A DNA stretch of 64,000 nt, taken from Piromyces finnis (Eukaryota > Neocallimastigomycota > Neocallimastigomycetes > Neocallimastigales > Neocallimastigaceae). This document shows positions 23,900 to 36,294 of the stretch, piece by piece (the stretch's first letter is position 1; each line of letters begins with the position of its first letter). The translations under genes and the position numbers were made by a program. The notes beneath the pieces are model-generated. The model saw nothing but the letters and a program-made list of their open reading frames with translations, was not told the origin of the DNA and did not search any database. The DNA is taken from assembly GCA_002104945.1 (NCBI GenBank), contig MCFH01000051.1, forward strand, positions 310,001 to 374,000, written 5' to 3'.

Positions 23900-26464
23900 T
23901 AAAATCTGATAAAACTATACAAAAATATCAACTAATACAAATACAAAAATATTTTTGCAAAAAGCACATTCTCAGTTTATTTATTAAACATTATATAATA
24001 CAATGCAGTTAATAAAACTTTACCTACTTATCAAATAAATAAAGCAACATAGTTTTTTTTTATAAAACAAAAAATCAAACGTTCCAAAATATAAACATCA
24101 ATTAATACAACATTTCAAATTTATAATACCATAAAACTTAAGATTTTAGAAATTTAAACATAACTTTTCAATTTTTTTTTAATTAAAACATTCCAATTTT
24201 TTTTGCATTTTAGAAAAAAATAGTTCAATATTTTTTTAAAACATTTTAGAGAAGGTGGAAGTATAAAAAAAGAGAAAAAAAATATAATAAACTTATATTT
24301 TATAACAGTTCTTTTAAGCTTTTTTCGACCTATTAAACAATTTTTATCCATTCCTATTTTTTTAACCCTAGAGAAATGAAAAATACTTTCCCATTTCATT
24401 TTTTTTAATTTTACAGTAAATAATGTCATTCGTAAGTTAAGAAATACATTATAAATTCATTATTAATTTGAAAAATCAACATAAAATTTTATACCAAATG
24501 AATTTTTTAAACATTTTTTCTTGTTAAATGAGAAAAATAGTAGAATCAATTTATTCAAAATGATAATACATGCAGATTTTCTTAAAAATTTAAATTTTTT
24601 AAAAAATATTAATTAGATATTAATATTTTTTATCTTTTTTAAATTTTACTAAATGTATTTCTTTTCTTTTTATTTATCCTTTTTTTTTCCCATTCATCAC
24701 AAGCATCAATCAATAATACTTTTTTAAGTTTATAATATATTTACTTTTGAATATATCTTTATAAAAATAATGAATGATAGTATATGCTATTTATTTCATC
24801 ATAGTAATAAATAATAAAATATACTTTCAATTTTTATTGCTTTTTCTTTTTTTTTTAAAAAAAAGAAAATATGCTAAACTGATTAAAAAACAAATAATTG
24901 GATTTTAACAGAAAAAAAAAACAACAACAACAAAATAATAAAACAACAAAATAAATAGTAAATAAATAAACAAAAAAAAAAAATAAGCAATAATTAAAAA
25001 AGCAAACAAAAATTCAAAATAAAAAAATAATCAAAAATAATAATATACTTTACAAAAAACTAAAATACAACAAAAATACAGCAAGCATACTAAATAAAAA
25101 TGTAAAAAAAAAAAACAAAAAAAAAAAAAACAACTTTTATATATATTTTAAATAAATAAAATATATATATTTAAATATGTAAGAAAAGTTGAATTTAAAT
25201 AAAACAAAAATAGAAAACAAAAAACAAATAATACAACAAAAAAGGAATAATAAAGATATATTAAATGGTATAATAAGTTATGATTTATTTGAAATTATTG
25301 TTACAATTTTTATTGTAAGTATCATCAAGGATCATGTGTCTATAAAAGGAATAAAAAAAGTTACACAGAACCGCAAAAGTTACAATAAAAAGTATGATTC
25401 ACTTTTATAATACAAAAAATCATATTTTTTATATTCAAAAATATGTTTACTGTAAAAAAAAATATTTATAATAATATAAAGCTTTTTTTAAATTTTTAAA
25501 TATTTATCATTCAAAAATTATTTAAATGAATAATTAAATAGTTTATATGTGTTAATATTTAATTATAATGATAAAGTAATCAACAATATTTTGAATTCCT
25601 AAAAGAGAATTTAAGATGTATAATCTAGGTAAGATTAATTTAAAAATAAGATTATTTATTTTTAATGTTTCCTTTTAATTGCCATTTTAAGGGATTTTAG
25701 AAAGCAAATATTTAAAAATAAATGAAAATCATTTATTTTCTTGTATAAAATGAATAGTAAACAATAAAAATAACTTTTTTTAATTATTATTTATAATAAT
25801 AATAATTATAATACCTATTTTAAATATTAATAATTATAAAAAAAAAAAAAAAAAAAAAAAGAAAAATTGTAACTATTCAATTGAAATACAAAATAAAAAA
25901 TGTTTATTTTATATTGTAAATTAAAAGAAGTTTTCAAAACAAAACATAAAAAAAAAATCTTTTAATTTCTTTTTAAAATATACAAATAATTTAAAAACAA
26001 TTAATTTATTTTAAATATATACTAATATTTAAATAGCGTATATTTAATAAGCAAAAAACCAAAAAGCAAAAATAAAAAAGCATTTTTTTAAAAACCAAAA
26101 AAAAAAAAAAAGTATATTAAATTATACTTTTACCTCCTTTTTTTTTTTTTTTTTTTTTGTTATTTAATAATTTCTAATTTTAATTAATTATTTTAAAACT
26201 TAGTGAATTTCTTTCCTTTTTTATTCAAGGTGTTACTATTGTGTGTATTTTTTTTTTAAAAAAAGATAGAACCCTTTTTAAATTGTCATCATTTTTTATA
26301 TTAAAAATTTCCTTTTTCATCTATTATGTATAAAAAAAAAATTGATAATATACTCTTTATTTTAAAACTTTATTTCTAAATAAAATAAAATAATGTATTT
26401 CTATTGTATAGATTTGACGAATTGATTTTATTTTATTTTTTAGTTTGATATGTTATAATCAATA

Positions 26465-26501
<37 letters not shown>

Positions 26502-26710
26502 TAGTTTATATTGTTAATAACAAAATTTAATAATAAATAGAAATAGGTATGAAAAAAAAAAAAGTCAATAAAAATTAAAAAAAAAAAAATCTTTTTTAAT
26601 AGATTTTGAGGTGTGACAAAATTGAATCCTTAATTTTTTTTTTTTTTTAAAAAAATTAAAATAAATCCACAATTTATTATTTTGTTTTTATTTAATAAAC
26701 TTTTTTCTTT
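23900..26710. other. A+T-rich spacer between convergent genes
   Basis: This holds the 3' flanks of the kinesin (plus) and polymerase (minus) genes. It contains long A and T runs (for example ~25838-25860, 26467-26500) and poly-A/C-rich stretches around 24910-25130. Open frames at 24154-24429 and 25189-25410 have no gene-like composition, and the latter lacks an ATG. Confidence 0.6.
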
Positions 26711-26878
26711 TTAAGCATCTCTATATTTTGGTTCACAATATGGAACTTCCAAGGCATCAAATATTTCTTTCTCTGTTTTTGATGCTATAATAAAAAATGA
26801 TTTGAAAATTAAAAAGAAATAATATAGTTATTCAATATTTTTGTTATTCTAGATGTGTATATTTTTTCATATTATTTA

Positions 26879-26923
<45 letters not shown>

Positions 26924-27257
26924 TAGTTTACCTATTAACATGCCTGATGTTATTTTTGATGCATCTCTATTTCTTAAAACATTACCATATAAACCTCGTT
27001 GATTTAGTCGCCATCCCTATTTTTATATAAGCATATAAATATATATATATATATATTTTTAGTGTTTTAAAGTTTATTATTATTATTTTAAATAATAATA
27101 TTATATAAAAAAAAACCTTACGACGGGCTAATAAACGTAAACTTCTCTGGAAAATATTGAATAAATATTATTAATTTTAATTTAATATATATATTTATCC
27201 TTTTCTTTAAATTAATAGTTATTATACTTACATTAAATACATCACTTCCAGTAAAAC

Positions 27258-27311
<54 letters not shown>

Positions 27312-30300
27312 TGTGTGTTAAGATTTCATTGCTTCATTATGTATGTTAATATTATATTTGATAATTATATTAAGAAATCTAAATATATACTATAAAAGTG
27401 CAGCTCCTAATTCATTCCATGGAACAATTAATAAATCTATTCTACGATGTTTATGACCTTTGATAAAAATTAGATCATTTAGTAATATGAATAAAATTGT
27501 ATATATTGTATATATCTATAGTCATCATCATCATTATTATATGATATATATATTTTACATACCAGGTAATTGGCAAACTCCCATATACTTTGAATGTTCC
27601 TCTGAACTTTTTTTGGAAAACGATAAGTCATGAGTGAGAAAACCATCCTCTTTTAATATTCTGACAACATCATAAAGTAATCCTATTTAAATAATAAAAA
27701 TAATTTAATATTATCTATCTATCTATATCTATATATTCATTTAAAAGTTTTGTGTATTATGAACCTACCTGGATCTAATGTAGCATTTTTTGTTACTATT
27801 TGAAATTTATCATAGTTAATATTTAAAAAATAAATATAAAAAAAAAGTTTATTTATTTAATTTGGGGATATAAAATTATTTTATTATGATTTATTATATT
27901 ACGAACTTATAATATCGATATCACCACAAGTAGGCAAACCTCTGCGAAAAGATCCCATAGTATAAAATTTTAAATCAGGATCATATTGTGTTTGAATAGT
28001 ACTTTCTACTTTTTTGGAGATTTCTTCTGCTTCAGATCTTGGCATTCTTTCTTTAAATTCCTATTAAAAATATTGAAAAAAAAAAAATGAAAAGCGTTGG
28101 TTTTATTGTAATATTGAATGAATAATTTTTACTTTATTGTAAATAAACAGAAATCGAAAGATAAGTATATAGAATTTATTAATAAATGTAAATTATTACA
28201 TTATAAAGTTGAATTCCCACTTTTTGATGATAAGATAATTGCTCATTATTTAAAATATCTTCAATAGATCGATACCCTTTATTATACCATTTTTTTGCAG
28301 TTGATTCCCCAACCCCTTATTATTATTATTATTATTAGTATTAAAATATTTATGAAAAAAAAATAATTAATATTATATATAAAGTTTTTTTTTTTAATAA
28401 ATATTTTATAAAATTACCCCAAATTTGGATAAAAATTTTTAAAACATCATTCATTTTATCCTTTTTAAATGTTTCTAACTTTTTACATGTGCCTGTATTA
28501 ATAACTTCTTCAATCTTTTGTATTATAATAAATATGTAAATTTTTTTTTTAACTTTTTATTAATTCAGATAAACTCTTTACTCTATCTATAATTTTTTAT
28601 GTACCTTTTTTGCAATTCCATCACCTACACCTATAATAGATTTTGCTTGTTTGTAGGACAAAATTTTATGTGGATATCTATATATATATATATATATAAA
28701 TTATTCATTGAGTTATTATTTATAAGCATAAACCAATATGTATATATATATTATTTATTTTTTTTAACTTAGTATTATTTTTACCTTCGAATAGCAGATA
28801 TAGCTTTCTGGTAAGAAATTATTCTCCATTCAGATTTTATAAGATGATAATAATTTAAAAGTTCAGATAGTACTTTAATAATATCTTCATTTTGGCCATC
28901 AACTTTAACTGTTTTAGAATTTTTTCTCATACAAAGATAAGATTCTTGATTAAAAACCTTTAATTCCATAAAAATGGCAAAAAAAAAACATATAAATACC
29001 AATCATCATTAATATTTTTTTTTATATTTAAAAAATAAGATTATTACCTTTCTTGGTTTAAGAACTCCATTTAATTCATTTTCATTACTAGTGCCATTGT
29101 TCTAAATAAAAATAATTAGAGAATAAATTTATATTATATTCATATTAATTATTTTTTGTAAATATTATTTGTCATTATTTTATTATTCGAATTTTTTTTT
29201 TTACTTTTGGTTCTGCTATTTCATTTGTTTCTAACATAGATTCCATTGTACTACTAGTAAGGAGCGAATTTGTTTTTGAATAATATGAACTTTCTAAATT
29301 TGAAGTAAATGATGAATTTAGGATACTAGAATCTTTTATGATATGCCTTTGGTTTAAGTTTGTGGATATCATTATAGGAGTTTTATTTTTTAATGAACCA
29401 GTTTCTGATGTAGTGTTAATCTTATTATCATTTAATTCAATAGCATTAATAAACCTTGATAAAGTATTATTTTCAACAGGAGTAGAAGGGTATGCTGTTA
29501 GAGTTCCAGAATTATCTTTTCTTTTTCTAGTTATTGAAGTAGATAAAGGTGTTGTATTAGAGACAGTAGAGGTAATTGTGAGTATATTTTCTGTATTGTT
29601 GGCAGATATGTTTTGTGATGCTGAAGATGAGTTTATATGTAAAATTTGTTGTTCATACTTTTGACGTGCTTCTTCCTTTTTTCGTTTAAATTCCTTGTCT
29701 TGACTATCGTCTTCATCATTGGCATGATCAGAATGTTGATTAGGATCATTTTTATCTTTACTAATATAAAATTTGTGTTCAAGAATATTTATTTCTTCTT
29801 TTGACCATATCTTATATATTTCCTCATTTACTAAACGCGCATTTTTAAGGCATTGAGAAACCCATTCTGATTTAACAACATATATTTTTTTCTATTATTA
29901 TAAAAAATTTTAAATTTAAGAAATAATATTGTAAATAAAATTATATGATATTTTTTTTTTATTGTAAAATAGTATAATTTTCATTATAATTGCTTACATC
30001 AATAATTTTTAACTTTAAATGGTTAATTATTTCTTCATAAGTTAAATCTGAGATAATATGAGTAATAGCTGTGGAATAGGTATTAATTATTTTCCCTCCT
30101 ATTTAATAATATAAATAATAATAGTATGAAAATATTTTTTTCAATATTAATAAAAATCATTATCTATCATTTTTTAATATATATATAAATCATTGGATCA
30201 TTTAATTTAATTTATTATTTGTATATAAATAATTATTTATTTCATTTTCTTACCTAAATTTTCAATTTTGGATTTCATTAATTTTATGCGAAGTTTAGGT

Positions 30301-30640
30301 ATTTTCTCAGGTATAATCAATGCTACAATTGAAGAAAATAACTTTGTTTTTTTTCCTGCTTCTTTTGAATTTTGTTTTTCTTTTCTTTCATTTATTTCTT
30401 TTAAATCTATTTTATTCTTGTTGGAGGAAAGATCATCGATTTTTTTATGAACACCATTTTTAATTTTATTTTTATTCCTTTCTTTAATTCCCTCTTTTTT
30501 TGATTTTTCTTGTTGCTTTTCTTCTATTTTCACTTTTTTTTCTTTATCTCTAGTTGATATAATAATATTATTGTTAATATTATTATCCTTTTTATTTTCA
30601 ACAAGCATACTGTCTATTGTTACACTACTTTCATTTTTTA

Positions 30641-30681
<41 letters not shown>

Positions 30682-33672
30682 GTTTCATTTTTAATAGTTT
30701 CTTGGTTATTCTTTTCTACTATAATTTTACTATTACTTATTTTCTCTGTTGATGAAGAATGGTTTAATGTAGATGATGATAGTGGAATAGATTTAGGAAC
30801 TAACATCGAAGAATTAGAAGATATTAAAGTACTATTAGCCTTTGCTGTGTTTACTAAATTATTTTGAGTGGGTAATTTTGATGATTTTTCAGCTTTTGCT
30901 ATAATTGGTGATAATAATGTTATAATTTCCTTATTTCCAACAATATGATGAATATTTGAAGAATTTCCTGATTTTTCTCTTTCTTTTGCTTTTATGATAG
31001 CTTTATAGTTTTGTAAACGTTGATTAATGGGGCTTACATATTGTTTTGTTTGATATTTTAATATTGAGAAAATCTTCTCATTATAGCTACTTATATTATT
31101 TTGACTTTGTTTTGGTATGTTTGGGGTAGACAGGACCATTGATGGTGTCACTTTCAATTTTTTAGTTGGTGTATTAGGTGACATTTTAGGAGAATTAGAT
31201 TTTGAAGATATCTTTTCTTTTTTTGGTGATGGCGTTATTGTTATTTTTGTTGGTGTTTTCACTTTTTCCTTTTCTTGAAGTATATTAGTATTAATACTCT
31301 TTTGTTTTTCATTTATATTGTTTGAAGATAGTATTGTACTAGTTTTATGTTTATCGCTTTTATCATCAATAAAAGAGGATGGAACTAATTTAGGAGTAAT
31401 TTCTCCCTTATCACTTGATACTTGTGCTTTTCTTTCATCATTCATTTTTGTTTGATTTTTTGTTAATTTTATTTTTTTCTTTAATGTTTTAGCTTCCATT
31501 TTTAACTTTCTTTTTCTTTCTTTCTTATTTTTTATATAATCTTCAATATTAATAATTTTTACTTTAGAATTATGATCAATTTTTATCTTTTTAAAAGATC
31601 TTGTTAAATAATTAGAAATATAATCCTTATCGATAATATGTTGATATGGTGGAGATGAACTTAATAATGAATTATCTTCTTTTTTAATTTCTTTATTAGA
31701 ACTATATTGTTCTTCTTTTGCAATATTATTAGTTTTATTATTTAATTTTCCTGAAATAAATGAATGAGTAGATTGACTTGATATTGAAGAACTTTGTCTT
31801 TTTCTCTTTACATTATTATCATGATTAATTTGGCGTTTTTTAATTTTTTTATTTTCAATTGTTGTATCATTAACATCATCATTTTTTGAATTTTTATTAA
31901 AATTAATGTAATTAATATTTTTATTATGCATTGTTGAAATTTCTAAATCATTTTTATTTTTATTTATATTAACATCATTCTCACTCTTTCCATTTTCATT
32001 TATTTTTAATTCTTTTGCTTTTGATAGATTTTCAAAGCCAGAGGTACACTTTGAATTTGTATGACTTTCTTTTTTATTTGGAAATAAGTTATTTAATTTT
32101 GAATAAGAAAAATGTTTATCTATGATTTGATGATCATTAGTATCAGGATAAGTAATATTATTTTGATATATAATTGTTGGTTCTGGATTTTCTAGTTTGC
32201 TATATGATATTATTTGATTTATATTACTATCATTAGGGTTATACTCATTTTGTGAAAAGGAATCATCAAATATATTAAAAATTTCTCTATTAACATTTAA
32301 TGCTTTAAGGTTGGTATTATCATTTGACTTTTCATTAAATTCATTAGTAGAGAAATTATTATTTAGAAGTTGGTAGTTATTATCAAAATTTTGAGATGAT
32401 TGATTTCTTATACCTATATAATTTGATATGTCTGTACGCTTTAATTTTTCATCTGTTTTTATTATTTGATCAACAGGCGTATGTTCAGAATACATTTCAT
32501 AAAATGAAGAATTATTTTGTTGTTTTTGGGTATCTAAAGTAATATCAAAATTTGAAGTTTCAGACTTGTCATTTTCTACAATACCTGAATCTGATTCACG
32601 ATGGCTAAGCAAATTTTCATTATATTGAGGATAAATTAAAGGTATGTTATTGTGAAATATAATAAATGAAGATTTTCTTTCATCCGAACTATCATAATTT
32701 TGTAGTAGGTATGATGATAAAGTTTTTTTACTTGAGAGAAGAAGAATATCTTGGATATTTTTACTATTTTCATTATCATTTTCAATATTGCTAATATAAT
32801 GAATATTATTATTTTTGTAGTCATTTATATATTGGTTATTGTCTTCATTGTTGAAAGCTTTATTATTGTTTTCATTAAATATTAATAATAATGGTAATAT
32901 TAAAAGTAATAATAATATTTATGATATCATTTTATAACACATTATTTTATATAACAAATGAAAAGTATGAAGTAGTTTTTTTTTTTTTTTTTTATTAAAT
33001 TAATTTTTAAAAATGTGATTTTAACATGAACAATAATAAATTTTCATTTAAAAAATTAAAAATGTAAAGTAGAAAATTTTCATATATATATATATTTTAT
33101 ATTATGTTTAAATTTTAGTATATTTCTATTTTTAAATTATAATTTAACAATTATTATGAAATTTTACATACATGAATATACTGATTCAGGTAAATGTAAT
33201 AATGATATTGTAGAAGCGTTTGATTCTTGACTGTCAGTTTTTTGTTTATTATTTGAATTTCCAGTATCTATTTTTCCTTGTATATATTTATTTTCTTTTG
33301 AAATAATTTATTTTATTAATTATTATGAAATTTAGTACATTTTAAATTATATGTTTAAATAATGTTAAAATTATTATTTAAAAATAAGGATGAATTTTTA
33401 ATATTTCCATTTATACTATTTATTTCTGAAGATTTACCATTATTTAAATTAAATGACCCAATTCCAAGTTTACTAAGTCGTTCATTGAAACTGTCACTAA
33501 ATGTTAATTTTGGTGTCACGGAAAAAGAATTATTTTTTTCAATTGCTCCTTTATTATTTTCATTTTTCTTTTTTTTGTTATTCTTTTTTCTTTTTTTCTT
33601 TTCATGTTTAATTTTTGTAGAATTTTTTATTTCAAGTTCTTTACTTTTTAATACTTTTTCATTTTCTTTCAT
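26711..33672 (-). CDS. DNA polymerase lambda-type family X polymerase, 18 exons
   Basis: Exons, 5' to 3': 33672-33417, 33294-33172, 32857-30254, 30098-29998, 29891-29205, 29101-29048, 28957-28785, 28677-28605, 28514-28418, 28315-28200, 28060-27907, 27795-27769, 27682-27563, 27457-27391, 27256-27232, 27146-27117, 27016-26932, 26784-26711. All introns are GT-AG, all phases fit, and the product is 1,621 aa. The first ~960 residues are Lys/Asn/Ser-rich. A BRCT domain (~962-1050) is split across exons 3-5 (ENLGGK, THII, SEWVSQCL). The polymerase core is ~1276-1621: helix-hairpin-helix GVGDGIAKK and GVGESTAKKW, catalytic CGDIDI and RRIDLLIVP (all three metal-binding Asp present), the YFTGS sugar-discrimination motif of Pol beta/lambda (not GWTGS of Pol mu/TdT), and C-terminal YCEPKYRDA. 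The role would be gap filling in base-excision repair and non-homologous end joining in the nucleus. Exons 1-2 are the least certain. Confidence 0.88.
27261..27309. repeat. (AAT)n microsatellite in an intron
   Basis: About 16 trinucleotides lie inside the intron between exons 14 and 15 of the polymerase gene. Confidence 0.9.
30645..30681. repeat. in-frame (AAT)n poly-Asn tract
   Basis: A coding trinucleotide run in exon 3 of the polymerase gene gives about 13 consecutive asparagines in the N-terminal disordered region. Confidence 0.85.
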
Positions 33673-33910
33673 ACTATATAATTAACTTACATTTATTGGT
33701 ATAGACCTTTTTTTTATATATAATTTAAATAATTTTTTTAATATTTAAAATTTTATCAAAATTGAATTAAACAAAAATAAATTTAAATTCATATATATAT
33801 ATAAATATTATTTATATTTGTTTTTAAAAGATTTTTTTTAAAAAAACTCTTATTGTAAAAATTCTTTTATTAAACTATTTTTAATTTATTTACATATATA
33901 CTATATTTTA

Positions 33911-33963
33911 AATTCAAAATTCAAAATTCAAAATTCAAAATTCAAAATTCAAAATTCAAAATT

Positions 33964-33994
<31 letters not shown>
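33911..33994. repeat. (ATTCAAA)n array plus A run
   Basis: About eight tandem copies of a 7-bp unit run directly into more than 25 A's. Confidence 0.9.
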
Positions 33995-33999
<5 letters not shown>

Positions 34000-34148
34000 T
34001 ATAAATATAATTAAAAAATTAAATATATTGAAAAAAATTGAAATATTTACTTCCATTGTCACAACAAATTTTAAAATTGTTAAGTAATTTAAAAATTTTT
34101 ATAATTGACCAAAAATTATTATTATTATTTTTTAAATGATGACATGAC

Positions 34149-34186
<38 letters not shown>

Positions 34187-34722
34187 CTATTGTTATTATA
34201 ATTAATTTTATTGTTTGAGGTATAATATTATTTATTATTTTATTGTTTTATAAAATGCATAAAGATTATAATGTTAAAAGAAAAAAGATAAAATAAAAAG
34301 AATATATACAATTATAATTAATTATTGAAATATCAAAGTTATTATTTATATCTTTAATATTCTTTTTAAGAGTTTTTATTTGTTATTATTATCAAATATT
34401 TTTTATATAATTTTTGAAGAGTTTATATTATTTATATTAAGAAGAATATAAGATTTATAAATTAAATTTTCATTCAACTTCTTATATGAATTATGAATTA
34501 TTTATTTGTAAAATAAAAAAAACTTTTATTACAATTTGTGAATATAAAACTTATTAATTAAATAGTATTCCCAACATTTTTTCTATTTATAATTAAGATG
34601 TTTTTTAATCAATTTATTGAAAAGGAAATATAAATAAAAAACATATATACAAATAAAAAATAGAGATTCGTATAACTTTTTTTTTTTTTTAAATAATTAA
34701 TTATAATAATAAAAATATATTT

Positions 34723-34788
34723 ACCTAATATAATAAATTATAAATAAACTAATAATAAATTACTACAACAAAAAAGAAACATATATCA
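34723..34788 (+). repeat. 66-bp direct repeat, copy 1
   Basis: This matches 35295-35360 with one visible mismatch (tactac/tattac). Similarity continues weakly for ~20 bp upstream. Confidence 0.8.
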
Positions 34789-35294
34789 ATGAAATTAATA
34801 TGTCTAGCTACATATTAGCCATATCTAAAATAATTTTTATTATTTAAAATATATATTTTTTCACATTTAAAAATTTATATATAATATTTCATAATAATAA
34901 TATAATAATTGATATATATTATAATACATTATGTATATATTAGTTATAGAATTCATGTACATATTTCATTATATTCTTAAATATTAATATTATATATTAG
35001 TATTAATTTTATTGTAATACTTATTTGTATTACATTACTTTTTCCTTATATAGTAATGTTTCATTTAAAATGTAAAATATATAATATTATATCCTATTTA
35101 ATTATTATTCATATATTATGAATACATTACATTATATAATTGATATTCAATTATATTATAGGAATTTTATAATATAAAAATATTCATGTAAAAATAATTA
35201 ATAATTAGAAAGAGAAGAGCTTTAATAATTAATAAGAAAATATTATAAGTGAAATTATTAATAAGAGAGAAGTTAATAGTAATAAAATATTTTC

Positions 35295-35360
35295 ACCTAA
35301 TATAATAAATTATAAATAAACTAATAATAAATTATTACAACAAAAAAGAAACATATATCA
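35295..35360 (+). repeat. 66-bp direct repeat, copy 2
   Basis: This is the partner of 34723-34788. It stops at the base before the TA that begins the MITE candidate. Confidence 0.8.
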
Positions 35361-35362
35361 TA

Positions 35363-35662
35363 ACCAGTATCATCAAATAGGTCATCTGACATCCTTTGAA
35401 ATTTTTTAAATCCTTACTTTATGGTAAATAAAAGAATTAATATATGTCATATGACTAATTATAAAACAGAAAGAGTAACATAATTTTTGCTTTTAAAAAA
35501 CTTTATTTTTATTAATTTCAAAATTTATTATCAATTATTCCTTTTTTTTTAATTAATATATTTTGAATTTTTCCACTATAAACTTTGTATTATTTTTTTA
35601 TTTGCTAAAATTACATTAGAAAAAAAAATAATAATTCATATGACCTTTATAGTGATACTGGT
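35363..35662. mobile_element. 300-bp MITE candidate with TA target duplication
   Basis: The ends are inverted repeats, ACCAGTATCA at 35363 and TGATACTGGT ending at 35662. Imperfect pairing continues inward (GGTCATnTGA on the left against its complement on the right) for about 30 bp. A TA dinucleotide flanks each end (35361-35362, 35663-35664), as expected for Tc1/mariner-type insertion. The interior has no ORF, so it would be non-autonomous. Confidence 0.7.
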
Positions 35663-35692
35663 TAAATTTATGTAGAAAGAATTAAACTTTAA

Positions 35693-36022
35693 ATAATATA
35701 TATTTTATTAATAACTTTATTTATTACGTTCCAATATTTCTATTCTAACTAAATACTAAAACGTCAATTCTGTCGTTGTCAAATATTAAAATTCTAACTA
35801 AAACAAGAAGCCCTTTTTAATAATATTTATTCTAGTTTATTTATACTAATGAGGCTTACTTAATAATTAATTGTCCAATTATAAGGCTAGAACTATATGG
35901 ATCATTCATTTACATTATTCTTTTACATTACATGATATTACATTTGTCGTACATTTACATTATATTCTTATACATTGTAGAAATAATTAATATTATAATA
36001 AAACTATATAAATTTAATATTA
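35693..36022 (+). repeat. dispersed ~330-bp repeat, copy 1
   Basis: This aligns over most of its length with 44256-44561 in the same orientation, including blocks such as ttattaataactttattta and cttaataattaattg. The copies differ by many substitutions and small indels, so the duplication is old. The nature is unknown; a decayed solo LTR or MITE is possible. Confidence 0.7.
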
Positions 36023-36294
36023 GGAAAAATTACTAATAATAATATGTTCAAGTCACATATTATTTTTATATCAATAGTATTTTAATTTTTTTTTTTAAAT
36101 ATGTAAAAAAGATTATGTAAAAACTATTATATAAAGAACTTTTTTTTCTATAATTTATTAAAACCAAAACGTAAATTATATATTTATATTTGATATATAA
36201 ATATTAATTCCAAAAAAAAAAACTCTAATAATTTATAAAATAGATTTTTTTTTTTTTAAAAAATAAAAAACTAATAAAAAAAAAAAAAGTAAAA

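Larger units (their letters stand above)
33673..35360. other. A+T-rich spacer with microsatellites and a 66-bp repeat
   Basis: It contains a 7-bp ATTCAAA tandem array ending in a long A run (33911-33994), an ATA array (34153-34186), and two direct copies of a 66-bp sequence (34723-34788 and 35295-35360). The second copy ends exactly at the MITE insertion at 35361. No gene was seen. Confidence 0.6.

Noticed and set aside
25189-25410. 73-codon open frame
   Set aside because: It begins with TTG, is Lys/Asn/Ile low complexity and lies in a poly-A-rich spacer.
32636-32824. 62-codon minus-strand frame
   Set aside because: It overlaps polymerase exon 3 in another frame. The exon 3 frame is open through it and joins exon 2 in phase.
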